Shown here one piece after another: positions 1-8,615 of a stretch of DNA of 64,000 nt (position 1 is its first letter; the number at the start of each line of letters is the position of its first letter). Position numbers and translations under genes: made by a program. Under the pieces are notes generated by a model. That model ran no database searches, was not told where the DNA came from, and saw only the letters and a list, made by a program, of their open reading frames with translations. The stretch covers positions 100,064-164,063 of the forward strand of contig NZ_JANFOJ010000007.1 in NCBI RefSeq assembly GCF_024385605.1, given 5' to 3'. The DNA comes from Sporolactobacillus sp. STSJ-5. Its GTDB lineage: Bacteria; Bacillota; Bacilli; Bacillales; Sporolactobacillaceae.

Positions 1-57
1 ACGTTGGAACGCATCATTAACGAAGGATCCGGGGGCTTAATCGCCATCATTTTGTGA
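1..57 (+). CDS. spoIVA: C-terminal end of spore coat morphogenetic ATPase SpoIVA (partial)
   Basis: Only the last 18 codons are inside the window, ending in TGA at 55-57. The tail reads ...RIINEGSGGLIAIIL, a glycine-rich hydrophobic end of the kind known for SpoIVA. In Bacillus spoIVA lies directly upstream of hbs, as here. SpoIVA polymerises with ATP on the forespore membrane as the base layer of the coat. The identification rests on this short tail plus gene order, so it is probable rather than certain. Confidence 0.65.
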   Translation, partial: TLERIINEGSGGLIAIIL

Positions 58-85
58 GATCCTTTCCGAAATGAGTGAAATTCTA

Positions 86-113
86 GATCCCAAATGGGGT
101 CTTTTTCTTTTTG
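86..113 (+). terminator. Intrinsic terminator after spoIVA
   Basis: A 6-bp stem (86-91 with 96-101, GATCCC/GGGGTC) with an AAAT loop is followed at once by a T-rich run from 102. It lies 29 bases after the spoIVA stop and separates it from hbs. Confidence 0.75.
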
Positions 114-255
114 TTTATTTACGGGCTGGAAGGCGCGAATCTATTGACTTTTGACGGATTTTATTTTCAATAAGCGAATAAGAAGCAAAAATGCTCTTTT
201 TTCTTCAAGAAACGGTTAAAAACGCGTGAATATGGCAATATTTTTATAAAAGCTG

Positions 256-284
256 TTGAATTCTTCCATCACATCGTATATTAT
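256..284 (+). promoter_or_regulatory. SigmaA-type promoter of hbs
   Basis: TTGAAT at 256-261 and TATTAT at 279-284 are spaced by 17 bases, about 60 bases before the hbs start. This is a good match to the vegetative consensus. Confidence 0.6.
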
Positions 285-347
285 AAGCGTTGTTGATGTT
301 TCATCCAGCGCAAAAAGGAGTTATTCCTTTTTAAGGAGGTGAAAGTG

Positions 348-620
348 TTGAATAAGACTGAATTGATTACTGCGGTTGCAGAATCTGCTGAATTATCCAA
401 AAAAGATGCTACAAAAGCGGTTGATTCTGTCCTGTCAACGATTGCCGATGCTTTGAAAAGTGGAAGCAAGGTTCAATTAATCGGATTTGGCAACTTTGAG
501 GTTCGCGAACGTTCTGCTCGCAAAGGCCGCAATCCTCAAACGGGCGAAGAGATCGAAATCAGTGCAAGCAAAGTTCCAGCATTTAAGCCTGGTAAAGCAT
601 TGAAAGAAGCCGTCCAATGA
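348..620 (+). CDS. hbs: DNA-binding protein HU
   Basis: Histone-like nucleoid protein; HU dimers bend and wrap DNA with little sequence preference. The 90-residue product is collinear with B. subtilis HBsu over its whole length. It carries the conserved [11 protein letters not shown] strand and the DNA-binding arm [12 protein letters not shown], and ends in the usual [13 protein letters not shown] helix. I chose TTG at 348 because AAGGAGGT (333-340) sits 7 bases before it and it gives the family N-terminus MNKTEL. A longer GTG reading from 339 would start inside the ribosome site. It has its own promoter and a strong terminator and is monocistronic, as in Bacillus. Confidence 0.97.
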   Translation: MNKTELITAVAESAELSKKDATKAVDSVLSTIADALKSGSKVQLIGFGNFEVRERSARKGRNPQTGEEIEISASKVPAFKPGKALKEAVQ

Positions 621-650
621 TCTGAGACGATACATAGGACGTAAGTACGA

Positions 651-680
651 AAGAGCCATCCGTTTTGGATGGCTCTTTTT
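651..680 (+). terminator. Intrinsic terminator after hbs
   Basis: An 11-bp perfect stem (651-661 with 667-677) has a GTTTT loop and a T run through 680. Confidence 0.9.
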
Positions 681-1091
681 GCTACACAAGATGCTAACTT
701 TACATGATTCTGCAGAAGTTAACAGGACCTCTTCGTGTTGAAAGGGATAAAAAATGAATGGAGCCGCATAAAACATTCACGGTTAAATGAGAATAAATAA
801 GATCAAGTAAGGACGACTTTCCTTTATTTTTATGTTTGCCTATGCTAAAATTTTTTACTAGGACAAGTGATTTATGTTTACTTAGGAATTCTGACACAGG
901 CGAACATGAACAAAGGCAGAAGCGGATACACTACAGGAATGTTGAAGTTGATTATGCTGTGTCTCCACTGTTTCTTTTTTTGTAAACTTTACTAATACAA
1001 AACGGCTTTATGATTCTATGGTGAAAGCATCAAGAGGCGTTTAGTTTATGATTAGGTGCGACGGGCAGGATAGATTGGGAGGCAAATTTCA
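681..1091 (+). other. Intergenic region before folE, no gene seen
   Basis: About 410 bases between the hbs terminator and folE. No reading frame here has both a ribosome site and a credible protein. It should hold the folE-mtrB promoter; a weak candidate is TATGAT at 1009-1014 with CTTTAC 16 bases upstream. No T-box or other riboswitch core was recognised. Confidence 0.4.
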
Positions 1092-1655
1092 GTGAACGTG
1101 GATCATGAAAAAATAGAGAAGGCTGTGCGAATGATTCTTGAAGCAATTGGCGAGAATCCGGATCGGAGCGGTCTTATTGAGACGCCTCAACGAGTGGCGC
1201 GCATGTACGAAGAAATTTTTCAAGGATTGCAGCAGGATCCGAAAGAATACTTATCGAAAACATTTGATGAAGCTCATGAAGAACTCGTTTTAGTGAAGGA
1301 TATTCCCTTCTATTCAATGTGCGAGCATCATTTGGTTCCTTTTTTCGGTAAGGCTCATGTGGGATACATACCAAGAGGCGGACGAGTGACCGGGCTGAGC
1401 AAGCTTGCCAGAGCAGTTGAAGCAGTTGCGAAACGCCCACAGCTTCAAGAGAGGCTGACAACAGAAGTAGCAAACAGTATCGTGGAAACGCTTCGTCCTT
1501 ATGGCGTTATTGTTGTCATTGAAGCGGAACATATGTGCATGACGATGCGGGGAGTAAAAAAGCCTGGGGCACGAACGATTACTTCGGCTGTGCGCGGCGT
1601 TTTCCAAAAGGATTCAACCGCTCGAGCAGAAGCGATGTCATTAATTAACCATTAA
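1092..1655 (+). CDS. folE: GTP cyclohydrolase I
   Basis: Converts GTP to dihydroneopterin triphosphate, the first step of folate synthesis. At 187 residues it is the normal bacterial length. It shows the zinc and active-site elements of the family: [20 protein letters not shown] (Cys77, His79/His80) and [17 protein letters not shown] with the second zinc Cys near residue 148. The start is GTG at 1092, after GGGAGG (1077-1082). It is followed 28 bases later by mtrB, the classical Bacillus mtrAB operon, in which folE is called mtrA. It is not a queuosine-type FolE2. Confidence 0.97.
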   Translation: MNVDHEKIEKAVRMILEAIGENPDRSGLIETPQRVARMYEEIFQGLQQDPKEYLSKTFDEAHEELVLVKDIPFYSMCEHHLVPFFGKAHVGYIPRGGRVTGLSKLARAVEAVAKRPQLQERLTTEVANSIVETLRPYGVIVVIEAEHMCMTMRGVKKPGARTITSAVRGVFQKDSTARAEAMSLINH

Positions 1656-1683
1656 TTCCAAATGAAAAAGTGAGGAATGGATC

Positions 1684-1914
1684 ATGGAACTAAGGAATGA
1701 AGAAGTATTGGGCGATTATTTTGTTATTAAAGCAGAAGCAGACGGTGTCAATGTCATTGGGCTGACTCGCGGTGCGGAAACACGGTTTTTTCATACGGAA
1801 AAGCTCGACAAAGGTGAAGTAATGATCGCACAATTTACAGAGCACACTTCGGCAATTAAAGTACACGGTAAAGCAACCATACAAACAAAGCACGGCACAA
1901 TCACATCGGAATGA
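1684..1914 (+). CDS. mtrB: Tryptophan RNA-binding attenuation protein TRAP
   Basis: Small RNA-binding regulator of 76 residues. TRAP forms an 11-subunit ring that, when loaded with tryptophan, wraps RNA carrying (G/U)AG triplets spaced by 2-3 bases and favours a terminator. The sequence aligns with B. subtilis MtrB from end to end: the [20 protein letters not shown] strand pair, [26 protein letters not shown], and the KATIQTKHG segment whose Lys and Arg residues line the RNA track. It lies in the folE-mtrB operon as in Bacillus. A target-like GAG-repeat leader is present 4 kb downstream, in front of trpD (5996-6036). Confidence 0.96.
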   Translation: MELRNEEVLGDYFVIKAEADGVNVIGLTRGAETRFFHTEKLDKGEVMIAQFTEHTSAIKVHGKATIQTKHGTITSE

Positions 1915-1968
1915 TCAACAAGGTCATCACCATTTGGAGTGAGGACAAATCTTGTGGTGATTATTTGC

Positions 1969-2763
1969 ATGGGGGGTACTGAATTGTCGCTAAATGAGGA
2001 GCTAGACCTAATCTATCATCAACTTCGAAACGAATTAAATCATGATTACGTAAAAACAATTTTACCGGAACCGATAATTGATCGGGATAAACTCATGATT
2101 TATTATTTGTTGTTTCGCCAACAAGAATCAACGCTGAACGCCGGTGCCCATGCTAAGAGCGTTATGGTAGCGGAAATTGGCTTGAACACCCATGAGACGA
2201 TGACGATTGAAAAATGTTCTGACATAAAAGCAACAAAGAAGAGACAACTGACTGTACTATCCGGAGATTTTTACAGTGCACTATATTATTATTCACTTGC
2301 GCGCCAATCGAATATGGAGGTTGTCAAATGGGTGGCGCAGGCGATCCAAACGTTCAATATACATAAATGTGCGTTTTTTTATTCAAAAACACGTCTGAAT
2401 TGGTCTGAAACATTGGAAGCTGTGATGAAAATTGAGAGCGCTCTTGTAGAGAAGATTGCCCGCCAACTCGGTCAAGCGCCTATTATTCCTTACTTAAATG
2501 CCTTTTTTTTAATAAAAAGGCTTGTCATTGAAAGAAAAGCGCATGGGAATTGCGAACGAACCAGCTATTTTTCGCAAGCCGTTCTAGGCAGTGTCGAGAC
2601 ACTGACCGTCAAGCTTGATCAAGAAATTAAGAATAAAGCGGCACATTTGATTCATGCTCTGGACAGGCAGGAAAATCATTCAGAATGGCTGATGCAGATC
2701 ATTGATTATTTGCGCGATCAACTCAGCCGAATGGCTGAAGGTGTTGGAGAAGGGACTTATTAA
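1969..2763 (+). CDS. hepS: Heptaprenyl diphosphate synthase component I
   Basis: Small, non-catalytic subunit of the enzyme that makes the C35 side chain of menaquinone-7; it works with HepT encoded two genes downstream. Recognisable family features are the N-terminal helix with HDYVKTILPEP, the DRDKLMIYYLLF helix and NTHE at the end of the next helix. The gene overlaps menG by one base. The start is uncertain: ATG 1969 (after GGTGA), TTG 1984 (6 bases after GGGGGG) and GTG 1954 are all possible. Comparison with HepS favours one of the two downstream ones. Sequence conservation in this family is low, so the call leans also on the hepS-menG-hepT order. Confidence 0.88.
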   Translation: MGGTELSLNEELDLIYHQLRNELNHDYVKTILPEPIIDRDKLMIYYLLFRQQESTLNAGAHAKSVMVAEIGLNTHETMTIEKCSDIKATKKRQLTVLSGDFYSALYYYSLARQSNMEVVKWVAQAIQTFNIHKCAFFYSKTRLNWSETLEAVMKIESALVEKIARQLGQAPIIPYLNAFFLIKRLVIERKAHGNCERTSYFSQAVLGSVETLTVKLDQEIKNKAAHLIHALDRQENHSEWLMQIIDYLRDQLSRMAEGVGEGTY

Positions 2764-3488
2764 TGATGATGGAGCAGGAAGAGAAACATGAGAAGGTTCA
2801 CCGTGTCTTTCAAAAGATCTATAAGAACTATGACGCGATGAATTCATTAATTAGTTTTAATCGTCATAAGGTGTGGCGGCAAAAAGCGGATCGGATTGTC
2901 GCAGCAAATGAAGGAGATCGAGTTATTGATGTTTGTTGTGGGACCGGCGACTGGGCGATCTCAATGGCAAAGATAGTGGGATCTCAAGGAAGCGTTGTCG
3001 GTCTTGATTTCAGCGATAATATGTTGCAAATTGCCGAGCATAAAAAAGAATCAAGTCAACTTGAGAACGTCAAACTTGTAAATGGCGATGCGATGGCTAT
3101 CCCTTATGAAAATGCATCATTTGATCGAGCAACGATCGGATTCGGTCTCAGAAATGTTCCCGATTATTTGACTGTGTTAAAGGAGATCAATCGTGTTTTG
3201 CGTCCTGGCGGCAGTCTTGTCTGCCTCGAAACATCACAAACTAAAATACCGATATACAGGCAGCTGTACTTTTTTTATTTTCGATTTATTATGCCGCTTC
3301 TTGGAAAAATATTTGCCGGTAGCTATAAAGAATATGCGTGGCTAAATGAGTCTGCATCAAAATTCCCTGATCAGAAAACATTAACTGAACTCTTCCGAAA
3401 AGCCGGTTTTGAAAATATATCGGTATGCTCATTAATGGGTGGCATTGCTGCAATCCATAAGGGAACCAAACCACTGGATCACGAGTAA
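2763..3488 (+). CDS. menG: Demethylmenaquinone methyltransferase
   Basis: SAM-dependent C-methyltransferase (UbiE/MenG family) for the last step of menaquinone synthesis. The 241-residue product aligns over its full length with B. subtilis MenG. It shows the SAM motif VIDVCCGTGDW, LDFSDNML, the family signature TIGFGLRNVPDYLTVLKEINRVLRPGG, and the C-terminal FAGSYKEYAWL and GGIAAIHKG. Its ATG overlaps the hepS TAA by one base, so translation is probably coupled. Its presence implies menaquinone synthesis even though qcrABC is missing from the neighbourhood. Confidence 0.96.
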   Translation: MMMEQEEKHEKVHRVFQKIYKNYDAMNSLISFNRHKVWRQKADRIVAANEGDRVIDVCCGTGDWAISMAKIVGSQGSVVGLDFSDNMLQIAEHKKESSQLENVKLVNGDAMAIPYENASFDRATIGFGLRNVPDYLTVLKEINRVLRPGGSLVCLETSQTKIPIYRQLYFFYFRFIMPLLGKIFAGSYKEYAWLNESASKFPDQKTLTELFRKAGFENISVCSLMGGIAAIHKGTKPLDHE

Positions 3489-3545
3489 TTGCTTTTTTTA
3501 GCAATAATTTGTTTGCATAATGAGCGGTAACGAAAGGTGAAAGAG

Positions 3546-4514
3546 ATGACCCTGACCCGAATTTACAAGGAACAGAAAAGTAACTTAAAACAGATTGAAG
3601 GTCGATTGGAATCGGTGCTTATGGCACCTCATCCCATTCTGAACGAAGCTTCACTTGACTTGCTCAGAGCAGGGGGGAAGCGTATTCGCCCGTTACTGAC
3701 ACTGCTCTGCGCGCAATACGGCGATCCTTCACGTGAAGAAGTGATGAACTCGGCTGTCATGCTTGAATTGATTCATATGGCTTCTCTCGTTCATGATGAT
3801 GTCGTTGATGATTCGGATCTTCGACGCGGAAAACCAACGGTTAAAGCACAATGGGATAATCGAGTGGCGATGTTTACCGGAGATTTTATTTTTGCTAAAG
3901 CGATTGAATTAATTTCTGATTTTGATAATCATGAAATTCATTTGAGTATATCGCGAGTCATTCGTGATTTAAGCCTTGGTGAAATCGATCAAATTAAAGA
4001 ATTGTATAACTGGAAACAAAATTTGCGCATTTATCTCAGAAGAATCAAAAGAAAAACTGCTTTGCTGATGGCGCTCAGCTGCCAGTTAGGAGCCCTAGCT
4101 TCGGGATGCTCTTCGAAGGTAGGATTAAGCCTCTACTATTTTGGCTATTATTTAGGAATGAGCTACCAAATGACTGATGATATTCTTGATATCGTTGGGA
4201 CTGAGAAACAATTGGGAAAACCGGCGGGCGGTGATTTGCGGAACGGGAATATCACATTGCCTACATTCTTTGCGTTGCATAAATATGGAATGCGAGACGC
4301 TATTTTGCATGTTCTGGAGAGAGAAAATCCGGAGCAGTCAGAATGGGATTCAGTCATATATTCCATTCGCAATTGCGGAGCGATACAAGATTCGGAGCAT
4401 TTGAGTGATGCTTATTTAAGCAAAGCAAGAGCAATCTTGGAACAGTTGCCGCAATTGCGTGTGACTCACTCATTAAAAGAAATAGCGGATTATATTGGGA
4501 CAAGAAACTATTAA
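3546..4514 (+). CDS. hepT: Heptaprenyl diphosphate synthase component II
   Basis: Catalytic subunit of heptaprenyl diphosphate synthase; it condenses isopentenyl units onto farnesyl diphosphate. The trans-prenyltransferase motifs are intact: GGKRIRP, the first Asp-rich motif LVHDDVVDDSDLRRG (Asp84-Asp88), and the second, MTDDILDIVG (Asp211-Asp215). Length is 322 residues, as in Bacillus. ATG 3546 is taken because GAAAGGTGA (3532-3540) precedes it; a GTG at 3537 lies inside that ribosome site. It ends the menaquinone group hepS-menG-hepT. Confidence 0.95.
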   Translation: MTLTRIYKEQKSNLKQIEGRLESVLMAPHPILNEASLDLLRAGGKRIRPLLTLLCAQYGDPSREEVMNSAVMLELIHMASLVHDDVVDDSDLRRGKPTVKAQWDNRVAMFTGDFIFAKAIELISDFDNHEIHLSISRVIRDLSLGEIDQIKELYNWKQNLRIYLRRIKRKTALLMALSCQLGALASGCSSKVGLSLYYFGYYLGMSYQMTDDILDIVGTEKQLGKPAGGDLRNGNITLPTFFALHKYGMRDAILHVLERENPEQSEWDSVIYSIRNCGAIQDSEHLSDAYLSKARAILEQLPQLRVTHSLKEIADYIGTRNY

Positions 4515-4612
4515 TCAAATAAGCTGCAAGTGAGTCTGCATTTGTAACATTTTGATGCACAACGGTTCATGCGATTGCGATGCTAATTCTAAGTTTAGGG
4601 AGCCTGATGATA

Positions 4613-5035
4613 ATGGAACGCACATTTTTAATGATTAAACCAGATGCTGTTAGAAGAGGATTGATTGGAAATATTATTGCACGGTTTGAGGCAAAAGGCT
4701 TTAAAATGATTGCCGGCAAACTCATGGTTATATCCGACGAATTGGTCAAGAAGCATTATTATGAACATGAAGGAAGGCCGTATTACACAGACCTGACGAC
4801 ATTTATGACTTCCGGTCCGGTGTTTGCTATGGTTTGGCAAGGTGAGGACATTATTAAGCTCTCGCGATTCATGATGGGTTCCACTGATCCTGAAAAGGCA
4901 GCACCAGGAACAATTCGTGGAGATTATGCCACACGTATGAATCGAAATGTTATTCATGGATCAGATTCACCTGAAAATGCAGATCGAGAAATTAATCTCT
5001 TTTTTCAAGCGGATGAATTTGTAAGTCATGAATAA
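4613..5035 (+). CDS. ndk: Nucleoside diphosphate kinase
   Basis: Transfers the gamma phosphate between nucleoside tri- and diphosphates through a phosphohistidine. The active site [12 protein letters not shown] is present (His115). So are the N-terminal [18 protein letters not shown] and the Kpn-like loop [19 protein letters not shown]. At 140 residues it is slightly shorter than the common 148-150. The KPDG motif reads KPDA, a small deviation. ATG 4613 is used; AGGGAG lies at 4597-4602, and longer in-frame starts at 4580 or 4607 would add a non-conserved N-terminus. The position between hepT and cheR is as in Bacillus. Confidence 0.96.
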   Translation: MERTFLMIKPDAVRRGLIGNIIARFEAKGFKMIAGKLMVISDELVKKHYYEHEGRPYYTDLTTFMTSGPVFAMVWQGEDIIKLSRFMMGSTDPEKAAPGTIRGDYATRMNRNVIHGSDSPENADREINLFFQADEFVSHE

Positions 5036-5075
5036 GTGGAAAAATGAATCAGGGTTTGATTGAGGAGATTAAACA

Positions 5076-5867
5076 ATGAGCGAGGTAGTAGAGCAAGATT
5101 ACGAGCAGTTTAAAAGCTTGTTTTTTCAGCTCACAGGTATCAATTTGTCTCTATATAAAGAAGAACAAATGAAACGCCGTCTGAATTCGCTTCGATTAAG
5201 AAGAGAGATTCCTTCCTTTGTGGCCTATGCACATCAATTGAGGGAGAATAAGCAACTGCTTGACGAGATACTGAGCCGGATGACGATCAATGTGACCGAA
5301 TTTTTCAGAAACCGTTCTAGATGGGACATTCTCGAAAATAAAATTCGCAATCTAGCATCTGAAAAGAAACAACTGAGTGTTTGGAGTGCTGCATGTTCGA
5401 CAGGAGAAGAGCCATATTCATTGGCGATTCTTTGCAGCAAATATATGTCTAAGAATACATTTTCAATTATTGCCACGGATATAGATCAGAAAGTTTTAAA
5501 CACGGCGAGTCAAGGCACATATTTGGAGCAGGCAATTGAGGCCTTAACTGATGATGAACGACGGCATTTTTCAAAAAAAGGTCTGCTCTTTGAAGTGGAG
5601 GACGATCTGAAACAGACGGTGTCCTTTATGAAGCACGACCTGCTCTTAGACCCGAGCCCTGGTCAATTTGATATCATTGTTTGTCGAAATGTGCTCATTT
5701 ATTTCACTGAAGAAGGTAAAAAGACGATCTATCAAAAGTTGAGCAACTCCTTAAAGCCAGATGGTACTCTGTTTGTTGGAAGTACAGAACAAATATTCAG
5801 CCCCGCTGCATATCATTTGCGTTCGACAGAAACCTTTTTTTATCAAAAAACAGCAAATGAACGTTGA
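5076..5867 (+). CDS. cheR: Chemotaxis receptor methyltransferase CheR
   Basis: SAM-dependent enzyme that methylates glutamates of chemoreceptors, giving adaptation in chemotaxis. The N-terminal helical domain (about residues 1-75) carries INLSLYKEEQMKRRL and the MTINVTEFFRN segment. The Rossmann domain follows, with VWSAACSTGEEPYSLA, ATDIDQKVL and DIIVCRNVLIYF. Length of 263 residues is normal. It is the last gene before the trp leader. Two chemoreceptor genes that could be substrates lie in the window (36.6 and 54.7 kb). Confidence 0.96.
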   Translation: MSEVVEQDYEQFKSLFFQLTGINLSLYKEEQMKRRLNSLRLRREIPSFVAYAHQLRENKQLLDEILSRMTINVTEFFRNRSRWDILENKIRNLASEKKQLSVWSAACSTGEEPYSLAILCSKYMSKNTFSIIATDIDQKVLNTASQGTYLEQAIEALTDDERRHFSKKGLLFEVEDDLKQTVSFMKHDLLLDPSPGQFDIIVCRNVLIYFTEEGKKTIYQKLSNSLKPDGTLFVGSTEQIFSPAAYHLRSTETFFYQKTANER

Positions 5868-5894
5868 TTATTCAAATTTATTATTTATTTACAG

Positions 5895-5923
5895 TTGACA
5901 GTTACAAACAAGTTGACTATGAT
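5895..5923 (+). promoter_or_regulatory. Promoter of the trp operon
   Basis: TTGACA (5895-5900) and TATGAT (5918-5923) are separated by exactly 17 bases. This is among the best sigmaA matches in the window. Transcription should start near 5930, giving a leader of about 240 bases before trpD. Confidence 0.85.
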
Positions 5924-5964
5924 GAATTTACGTTATGAAGTTATTAATTTGTAAAGGTCGGATT

Positions 5965-6036
5965 GAGCCGGAGGGCGCGATCGGCCAAGGTTTTTGAGAT
6001 GAGAAAAGAGAATGAGCACAGTTGAGAAGAGCTGAG
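5965..6036 (+). promoter_or_regulatory. TRAP-binding GAG repeats in the trp leader
   Basis: GAG triplets lie at 5996, 6001, 6008, 6014, 6024, 6029 and 6034. A CAG at 6019 fills the one wide gap, so most spacers are 2-4 bases. Two further GAGs lie upstream at 5965 and 5971. TRAP is known to bind strings of (G/U)AG with 2-3-base spacers, and its gene mtrB is in this window. The last repeats overlap the 5' arm of the predicted antiterminator (6032-6039), the geometry of the B. subtilis trp attenuator. Confidence 0.85.
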
Positions 6037-6093
6037 GGTTTATAACTATTGCTGCCACACCCTACAGGGCTTCCTGTGGGGTTTATTGTTTTT
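6032..6093 (+). terminator. trp attenuator (antiterminator and terminator)
   Basis: The terminator is a 9-bp stem (6060-6068 with 6073-6081) with loop GCTT and a T-rich run 6082-6093. The competing antiterminator pairs 6032-6039 with 6059-6067, with one bulged A at 6064. The two structures share 6060-6067 and cannot form together. TRAP bound to the GAG repeats would block the antiterminator and stop transcription before trpD. Confidence 0.85.
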
Positions 6094-6168
6094 CCTTGGA
6101 TTTTTTTATATCCATTCCCCTCTAAGCAACTCACACCCGCTCATTCCTCAAAAAGAGGAGTGGAGCCC

Positions 6169-7194
6169 ATGTTCAAAGAAACATTGAAGGATTTAGTAAC
6201 AGGAAAGCAGCTTTCAGAACAGGAAGCCGCAGAAATGATGGATGAAATCATGGAAGGAAAGGCTTCTTCAAGCCAAATAGCCGCTTATTTATCCCTTCTC
6301 AGTATGAGAGGAGAGACCGTTGATGAATTGGCGGGTTCAGTGCGCAGCATGCGTGCCCATGCCAAACCGCTTCACTATAAGCAACCGCTCATTGACATCG
6401 TTGGAACAGGGGGAGACGGTTCCGCAACCTTTAATATTTCAACAGCGGCTGCACTCGTGCTTTCTTCTCTTGGTATCTATGTTGCCAAACATGGTAACCG
6501 ATCTGTTTCCTCGACCAGCGGAGCTGCCGATGCATTGGAAGCGTTGGGGATTGATATCCGATCAACGCCAGAATACGCGTCTGAACTGCTTGATCAAACA
6601 CATATGTGCTTTTTATTTGCACCGCTCTATCATGCATCAATGAAATATGCCATTGAACCTCGCAAGGCACTTGGTTTCCGAACCATTTTTAATCAACTCG
6701 GACCATTGACGAATCCGGCTGGCGCTGAATGTCAGCTTCTCGGGGTATATAGCGGAGACCTTGCCGAACGCTATGCCCAGACTATAGTGAAGCTAGGAAC
6801 ACAGCGGACGCTGGTAGTAACCGGCGAAGATGGGATGGATGAACTGACCATTGCCGGACGTACGAATGCGTTTCTTATTGAAAACGGAACGATTCGAACC
6901 TTTTCTTTGACGCCGGAAGATGTTGGTCTCTCTGCCGGAAGTGTTGCGGATATCCGAGTCAAAAATCCGAAAGAAAGTGCGGAATTAATTGAAACGATAT
7001 TTGCAGGCAGCAGGAAAAATCAAACGGCAGCTGATGCTGTCTTGCTAAATGCCGGCGCAGGACTTTATGTCTCAGGCAAAACACGTTCAATTGCCGAAGG
7101 TGTTCATGAAGCTCAGGAAGCGATTAATTCTGGTGCAGCGCTCGATCAGCTGAATCTGATGCGTCAGCAAACGACGGAGGCAGCTCATGCCTGA
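6169..7194 (+). CDS. trpD: Anthranilate phosphoribosyltransferase
   Basis: Joins anthranilate to phosphoribosyl pyrophosphate, the second step of tryptophan synthesis. Family motifs are DIVGTGGDGSATFNIST (PRPP-binding GTGGD), KHGNRSVSSTSGAADALEALG, and the anthranilate-site region MKYAIEPRKALGFRTIFNQLGPLTNP. At 341 residues the length is normal. The start is ATG 6169 behind AGAGGAGTGGA. A longer open frame from 6049 begins inside the terminator hairpin and is not real. It is the first gene of trpDCFBA; trpE, which normally comes first, is absent. Confidence 0.96.
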   Translation: MFKETLKDLVTGKQLSEQEAAEMMDEIMEGKASSSQIAAYLSLLSMRGETVDELAGSVRSMRAHAKPLHYKQPLIDIVGTGGDGSATFNISTAAALVLSSLGIYVAKHGNRSVSSTSGAADALEALGIDIRSTPEYASELLDQTHMCFLFAPLYHASMKYAIEPRKALGFRTIFNQLGPLTNPAGAECQLLGVYSGDLAERYAQTIVKLGTQRTLVVTGEDGMDELTIAGRTNAFLIENGTIRTFSLTPEDVGLSAGSVADIRVKNPKESAELIETIFAGSRKNQTAADAVLLNAGAGLYVSGKTRSIAEGVHEAQEAINSGAALDQLNLMRQQTTEAAHA

Positions 7195-7984
7195 ATCTAT
7201 TCTCGATAAAATAGTGAAGACAAAGACGGAAGAACTCGCCGTTTTTTCGATGCCGGAAAAAAATACAAATTCAGCCATTCATTATTCTCTGAAAACAGCT
7301 CTGACGCATCCAAATCACAAATTGGGGTTAATTGCTGAAGTGAAGCAGGCATCACCATCGAAAGGTGTTTTTGCGCGCCGTATTGTGGCAGAAGATGTTG
7401 CCGAAGTCTATGCTCACGCAGGTGCTGACGCGATCAGTGTACTCACTGACCATACCTATTTTCATGGATCAATTGAGAACTTAAAAGCTGTAAAGGCGAA
7501 GGTTCAACTGCCGGTCCTGCGTAAAGATTTTATCATTGACGAAAGGCAGATTGAGGAATCCGCTCGCTGCGGTGCAGACGCCATTCTTTTGATTGCTGCA
7601 GCTCTTGATCCAATGAAACTCCATGAGTTTTATTTGGCAGCAAAAGAACACGGCATGGAATCATTGGTGGAGGTGCACAGTGTGAGTGAATTAGATCCTC
7701 TTCTCAAAGTATTTACTCCGGAGATCATCGGTATTAATAATCGTAATTTAAGGACATTTGAGACTAGGTTGTCTGTAACAAAAGAGGTAGCTGCTGCTGT
7801 TCCAAAGGGAGCGGTCATGATCAGCGAATCCGGAGTCCGCAAGGCACAGGATATTTGTTATCTTCTAAGGCAAGGTGCACATGCCGCACTAGTCGGTGAG
7901 GCACTAATCTGTTCTGATTCGCCGGAAGAGAAGATCCGGGAACTATTTGGTGAAGGTGTTTCGCATGACGCGTCCCTTACTTAA
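7187..7984 (+). CDS. trpC: Indole-3-glycerol phosphate synthase
   Basis: TIM-barrel enzyme that closes the indole ring of carboxyphenylamino-deoxyribulose phosphate. The catalytic strand ends are visible: LIAEVKQASPSKGVF, ISVLTDHTYFHGS, LRKDFIIDERQI, LVEVHSVSEL, IIGINNRNLRTFE, MISESGVRK and ALVGEALI. Length is 265 residues. The ATG overlaps the end of trpD by 8 bases and the end overlaps trpF by 20, so the operon is tightly coupled. Confidence 0.97.
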   Translation: MPESILDKIVKTKTEELAVFSMPEKNTNSAIHYSLKTALTHPNHKLGLIAEVKQASPSKGVFARRIVAEDVAEVYAHAGADAISVLTDHTYFHGSIENLKAVKAKVQLPVLRKDFIIDERQIEESARCGADAILLIAAALDPMKLHEFYLAAKEHGMESLVEVHSVSELDPLLKVFTPEIIGINNRNLRTFETRLSVTKEVAAAVPKGAVMISESGVRKAQDICYLLRQGAHAALVGEALICSDSPEEKIRELFGEGVSHDASLT

Positions 7985-8615
7985 ATTCTGCGGAAATCAA
8001 TCTTTCGAAGATATGCAGGCAGCTGTTGAAAGCCAAGCAGATTTTATTGGATTTATTTTTACGGACAGGAGTAACAGAACAGTAAGTCCAAAATCGGTTG
8101 CGCATTGGATTAAACGGTTTGGACCTACGATCGGCAAGAAATTAGTCGGCGTTTTTGCTGATGATTCACTTGAAAAGATGAATTTGGTCCTGCAGGAAGT
8201 TCCACTAGATCTTATCCAGCTTCACGGGCAGGAATCGCCTGAACAAGTCGCTTCGATTAAAAGTGTAATAAAGCTGCCGATATGGAAGGCCCTTCATCAC
8301 GATAAAATGACAGGTTACATGATGCGATGCTACCAGAATATTGTGGATGGATTTGTTATTGATACGAAAGTAAAGGGGCAGCTTGGCGGCACCGGTTTAT
8401 CGTTTGATTGGGCGAGCATACCGGAATATATGCGTGAAGCAGATCATCAGCATGTCCCATGCTTTGTCGCTGGGGGAGTTACCTCAGAAAATATTTCTGA
8501 ACTGTTGACCTATCATCCAATTGGGATTGATATCGCATCAGGTATTGAAAGAGAACATCGTAAAGACAGAGCATTAATACGAAAAATTGAAGAGAAGGTG
8601 TGTTACGGTGATTAG
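7965..8615 (+). CDS. trpF: Phosphoribosylanthranilate isomerase
   Basis: Third step of tryptophan synthesis, an Amadori rearrangement. The short TIM barrel begins [13 protein letters not shown] with the catalytic Cys. It continues with [16 protein letters not shown], the Asp-containing [14 protein letters not shown] strand, [12 protein letters not shown] and [10 protein letters not shown] start it at ATG 7965, 6 bases after GAAGGTG, rather than at GTG 7947. It overlaps both trpC and trpB. Confidence 0.95.
   Translation: MTRPLLKFCGNQSFEDMQAAVESQADFIGFIFTDRSNRTVSPKSVAHWIKRFGPTIGKKLVGVFADDSLEKMNLVLQEVPLDLIQLHGQESPEQVASIKSVIKLPIWKALHHDKMTGYMMRCYQNIVDGFVIDTKVKGQLGGTGLSFDWASIPEYMREADHQHVPCFVAGGVTSENISELLTYHPIGIDIASGIEREHRKDRALIRKIEEKVCYGD

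Noticed and set aside
477..897. Minus-strand open frames around hbs
   Set aside because: They are antisense to hbs or its terminator and resemble no protein family.
6049..6168. Upstream extension of trpD from 6049
   Set aside because: It begins inside the attenuator hairpin, has no ribosome site and adds residues absent from TrpD; ATG 6169 is the real start.
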